Assembly: GCA_900544305.1 (NCBI GenBank)
Contig: UQUV01000011.1
Location: 6,766 to 70,765, forward strand
Source of the DNA: an uncultured Porphyromonadaceae bacterium
Lineage (GTDB): Bacteria; Bacteroidota; Bacteroidia; Bacteroidales; Muribaculaceae
Length of the DNA: 64,000 nt
Direction of reading: 5' to 3'
Shown here: positions 62,089 to 64,000 of the stretch, piece by piece
Layout of the letters: each line of letters opens with the position of its first letter
Numbering within the stretch: the first letter of the stretch is position 1
Translations under genes and position numbers: made by a program
Notes under the pieces: model-generated
Databases searched by the model: none
The model's input: only the letters and a program-made list of their open reading frames with translations
Told to the model about the DNA's origin: nothing

Positions 62089-62783
62089 TGGTTATTGTTA
62101 AGGTTGCTAATATATCAGCAGAAGTTGAGTGGAAGGAGATTAAGAATGTTCATCTTACAATCTATCCGCCCGATGCTCGTATCCATGTATCTGCTCCTAT
62201 TAGGATGACGGAGGAAGCAGTGCGATTATTCTTGATTACAAAAATGACTTGGATAAACCATCGAGTATCACAGATACTGGATCAGAATCGCCAAACTCCT
62301 CGTGAATATGTATCTGGAGAGAATCATTATTTTAAAGGGCAAAGATACCGTTTAAAGGTTTTGTATCATAATGCTCCTGCAAAAGTTGAGGTTCAAGGTA
62401 ACGAATATATTAAATTGTATGTTCGTGAAGGAACAACGGCTGAACGTCGAGCTGAGGTATTGCGAGAATGGTATCGAGCGGAATTTAAATCGATACTTCC
62501 TCCATTAATTGCCAAGTGGGAATGTATCTTGGGAGTAAAGGTAAATAAATGGGAAGTCAAGCAGATGAAAACCTTATGGGGAAGTTGTAACCATAGTATG
62601 CGTAATATTATTTTTAATTTGGAATTGATAAAAAAGCCAATTCAATGTATTGAGTATATTGTGGTACATGAGTTATTACATATCAAAGTCCGGTTACATA
62701 ATGAAGAGTATACTGCTTTACTGACTCAATATTTCCCGAATTGGAAAAAACTGAAAGAGGAATTAAATGAATTTGTCGTATAA
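62088..62783 (+). CDS. YgjP-like M48-family metallopeptidase
   Basis: 231 residues. The zinc motif His194-Glu-Leu-Leu-His198 lies in YIVVHELLHIKVRLHN. The segment KMTWINHRVSQI and MKTLWGSCNHSMRNIIFNLE are typical of the YgjP/DUF45 family. These proteins often accompany type I restriction operons; their role is not known. The start overlaps the hsdR stop by one base, so translation is coupled. It ends the island; the next gene converges from the other strand after 11 bp. Confidence 0.87.
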   Translation: MVIVKVANISAEVEWKEIKNVHLTIYPPDARIHVSAPIRMTEEAVRLFLITKMTWINHRVSQILDQNRQTPREYVSGENHYFKGQRYRLKVLYHNAPAKVEVQGNEYIKLYVREGTTAERRAEVLREWYRAEFKSILPPLIAKWECILGVKVNKWEVKQMKTLWGSCNHSMRNIIFNLELIKKPIQCIEYIVVHELLHIKVRLHNEEYTALLTQYFPNWKKLKEELNEFVV

Positions 62784-62794
62784 TTGAATTCTGT

Positions 62795-63463
62795 TTATTT
62801 CAGCAGGAAGTTGAACAGGCTGTCGTCGGCGTGGGGCATGATTTTCCGGAAGTGGTTGACCATGCGTTCGCGGGATTCCTGCGGGGTGCGGTCGGGGTGA
62901 CAGGCTTCCCGCTTGAAGAGTGCTTCAGGTGTAGTGAGCAGTGACCAGCCCCAGCCGTATTCCCGTCCGTGGCGGTCGTGGGGATAGATAAAATCCTCGG
63001 TGACGATGTAGCCTCCCATTTCGAGCCGCGAGACATAGGTGTCGAACCGTCCTCTCATTTTGGGACCGGTGAAGCCGCATGCTGCACGGAGTTCGCGGGT
63101 GATGAGGCTGCCTTCGCGTTGGAGCGTGGCAAGAATCATTTCCTCTACGCTTCCCTCTTCGGGGTAGGGATAGATGCTGCGGCGGTAGTTGCAGAAATCG
63201 GGCCACCATTCGCGGCTGATGAACGCTGCTTTTTTGTCGAAAAATTTGCCGTAGGCGCAGCCGCTTTCCTGCAAGATGGTACCTTTCCACTTCCATAGCG
63301 GCCACTCCCATCCACCGTCAGGTAGCGGGGTGTATTGGAATTCTTGGTCCATCACTTCTTCGGCCGACCATCCGTTGATGCCCATGCCTAATAGCGGCAG
63401 AAATCCGATTTTGTCGATATATTCAATCAGTTCGCTGCAGGATTGTAGTTTTCTCGTTCTCAT
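62795..63463 (-). CDS. AlkZ-related winged-helix protein
   Basis: 222 residues, predicted cytoplasmic. Features recalled from Bacteroidales AlkZ-related proteins: SELIEYIDKIGFLPLLGMGI, EWPLWKWKGTI, SREWWPDFCNYRRS, and EEMILATLQREGSLITRELR with a winged-helix pattern followed by MRGRFDTYVSRLEMGGYIV. AlkZ enzymes are glycosylases that unhook interstrand DNA cross-links; whether this shorter relative has that activity is unknown. It converges on the restriction island. Confidence 0.75.
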   Translation of the reverse strand: MRTRKLQSCSELIEYIDKIGFLPLLGMGINGWSAEEVMDQEFQYTPLPDGGWEWPLWKWKGTILQESGCAYGKFFDKKAAFISREWWPDFCNYRRSIYPYPEEGSVEEMILATLQREGSLITRELRAACGFTGPKMRGRFDTYVSRLEMGGYIVTEDFIYPHDRHGREYGWGWSLLTTPEALFKREACHPDRTPQESRERMVNHFRKIMPHADDSLFNFLLK

Positions 63464-63493
63464 TTTCCAATTTCACCGTTTATTCGTTTTCTA

Positions 63494-63537
63494 ACCACGG
63501 AAAATGCCTTTTGAAACAGGATGGCATTTTCCATGGT
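63494..63537. terminator. Hairpin between the FMN reductase remnant and the AlkZ-related gene
   Basis: The stem ACCACGGAAAATGCC / GGCATTTTCCATGGT has one mismatch and a 14-base loop. It would end the minus-strand transcript of the reductase remnant. Confidence 0.6.
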
Positions 63538-63573
63538 TTCTGCTGTCTCTTTAATGCTGAAGAGTAGAAAGGG

Positions 63574-63864
63574 CTATACGTGCAGTCCCATTTCGTAGGC
63601 AGTCTGGAGCTTTTCGTTGCCTTCGATGGCGTGGGGAGCGTCGACGCCGCCACAGAACAGTGTGCCGGCAAGTCTGCATTTCGGGTAGCAGTCGGTCCAT
63701 CCTGTAAGGCCGCTTTCCGCACGTTTCGGCACTTCGGGTTCGTTTTCGGCTGCTGTTGTCAGCAGATAAACGTCGCGGAACTTGTAGTCCAAAGGATACA
63801 TTGCGTTCATGCGGTCGATCATCACTTTCATCTGGCCGCTCATTTCGATGCAGTATGTGTACAT
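63574..63864 (-). pseudogene. 5'-truncated NADPH-dependent FMN reductase / flavodoxin-fold gene
   Basis: The frame matches only the C-terminal half of this family: EMSGQMKVMIDRMNAMYPLD, KFRDVYLLTTAAENEPE, TGWTDCYPKCRLAGTLFCGG and GNEKLQTAYEMGLHV. Normal proteins are about 180 residues and carry an FMN phosphate loop near the N-terminus, absent here. An in-frame stop lies three codons before the nominal ATG, and the DNA beyond shows no continuation. The gene was probably cut by a deletion or insertion near 63865. Confidence 0.7.
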
Positions 63865-64000
63865 CGTTGATTATCAATAGTATAGCACTCTAAAAGGAAC
63901 AACCAGCAGGTTGGCAAGTATCTGAGAATGTGTAAGTTAGTGATTTTTAGCACCATTCTCGGCTTGTACCTCCATTTTGGAAAGTAAAAGTAAGTGTAAT

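Noticed and set aside
63947..64000. Minus-strand frame reading into a stop at 63947-63949, maybe the end of a gene beyond the window
   Set aside because: Only 17 codons are visible, so it cannot be told from chance.
1..64000. CRISPR arrays, rRNA genes and intact insertion sequences
   Set aside because: I saw no regularly spaced direct repeats, rRNA sequence or transposase gene in the window.

Overview
The window is chromosomal DNA from a member of the Bacteroidales. The evidence is a SusC/SusD pair, a hybrid two-component system (HTCS), promoters of the TTTG / TAnnTTTG type, the DUF4249 and Cbp1-like families, and three proteins ending in type IX secretion (T9SS) sorting domains. The T9SS tails together with polysaccharide utilisation genes fit Prevotellaceae, Barnesiellaceae, Muribaculaceae or a relative. 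The genus cannot be fixed from this sequence alone.

Region 1 (1-18206) is a polysaccharide utilisation locus (PUL), mostly more AT-rich than the housekeeping DNA that follows. It runs in one direction: a GH5-like tandem protein (5' end missing), SusC, SusD and a surface lipoprotein; then an Asp-box/CBM9 enzyme and a large GH43; then the HTCS sensor-regulator; then aldose 1-epimerase and a second GH43. Terminators separate the four units. The two GH43 enzymes suggest an arabinose- or xylose-containing plant glycan, which is inference.

Region 2 (18276-20385) holds a tRNA-Leu(TAA) on the minus strand and a tightly coupled five-gene operon: two small membrane proteins, a thioredoxin lipoprotein, a small ferredoxin and a MarR regulator. 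Two matching palindromes flank its promoter and look like MarR operators.

Region 3 (20413-34438) is mostly housekeeping: a Cbp1-like lipoprotein, rsmI, an acidic protein, dacB, several small genes, a low-molecular-weight tyrosine phosphatase, a tripartite HipBST toxin-antitoxin module with two operator palindromes, and a minus-strand operon mfd - pantothenate kinase - corA.

Region 4 (34577-53099) is envelope- and secretion-rich: a TonB-dependent receptor with a DUF4249 lipoprotein and a thioredoxin-like/propeller protein, a 208-bp element with terminal inverted repeats, a 1718-residue T9SS cargo with two FG-GAP/fibronectin modules, pepT-miaA, two paralogous T9SS cargo proteins, a Nudix hydrolase and a zinc alcohol dehydrogenase.

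Region 5 (53198-62783) is a type I restriction-modification island in the order: decayed XRE regulator, hsdM, DUF2971 gene, hsdS, TIR-domain gene, hsdR, YgjP-like metallopeptidase. The compact spacing and overlaps indicate one transcription unit, and the embedded DUF2971 and TIR genes make it the most interesting defence candidate here. The window ends with an AlkZ-related gene and a 5'-truncated FMN reductase.
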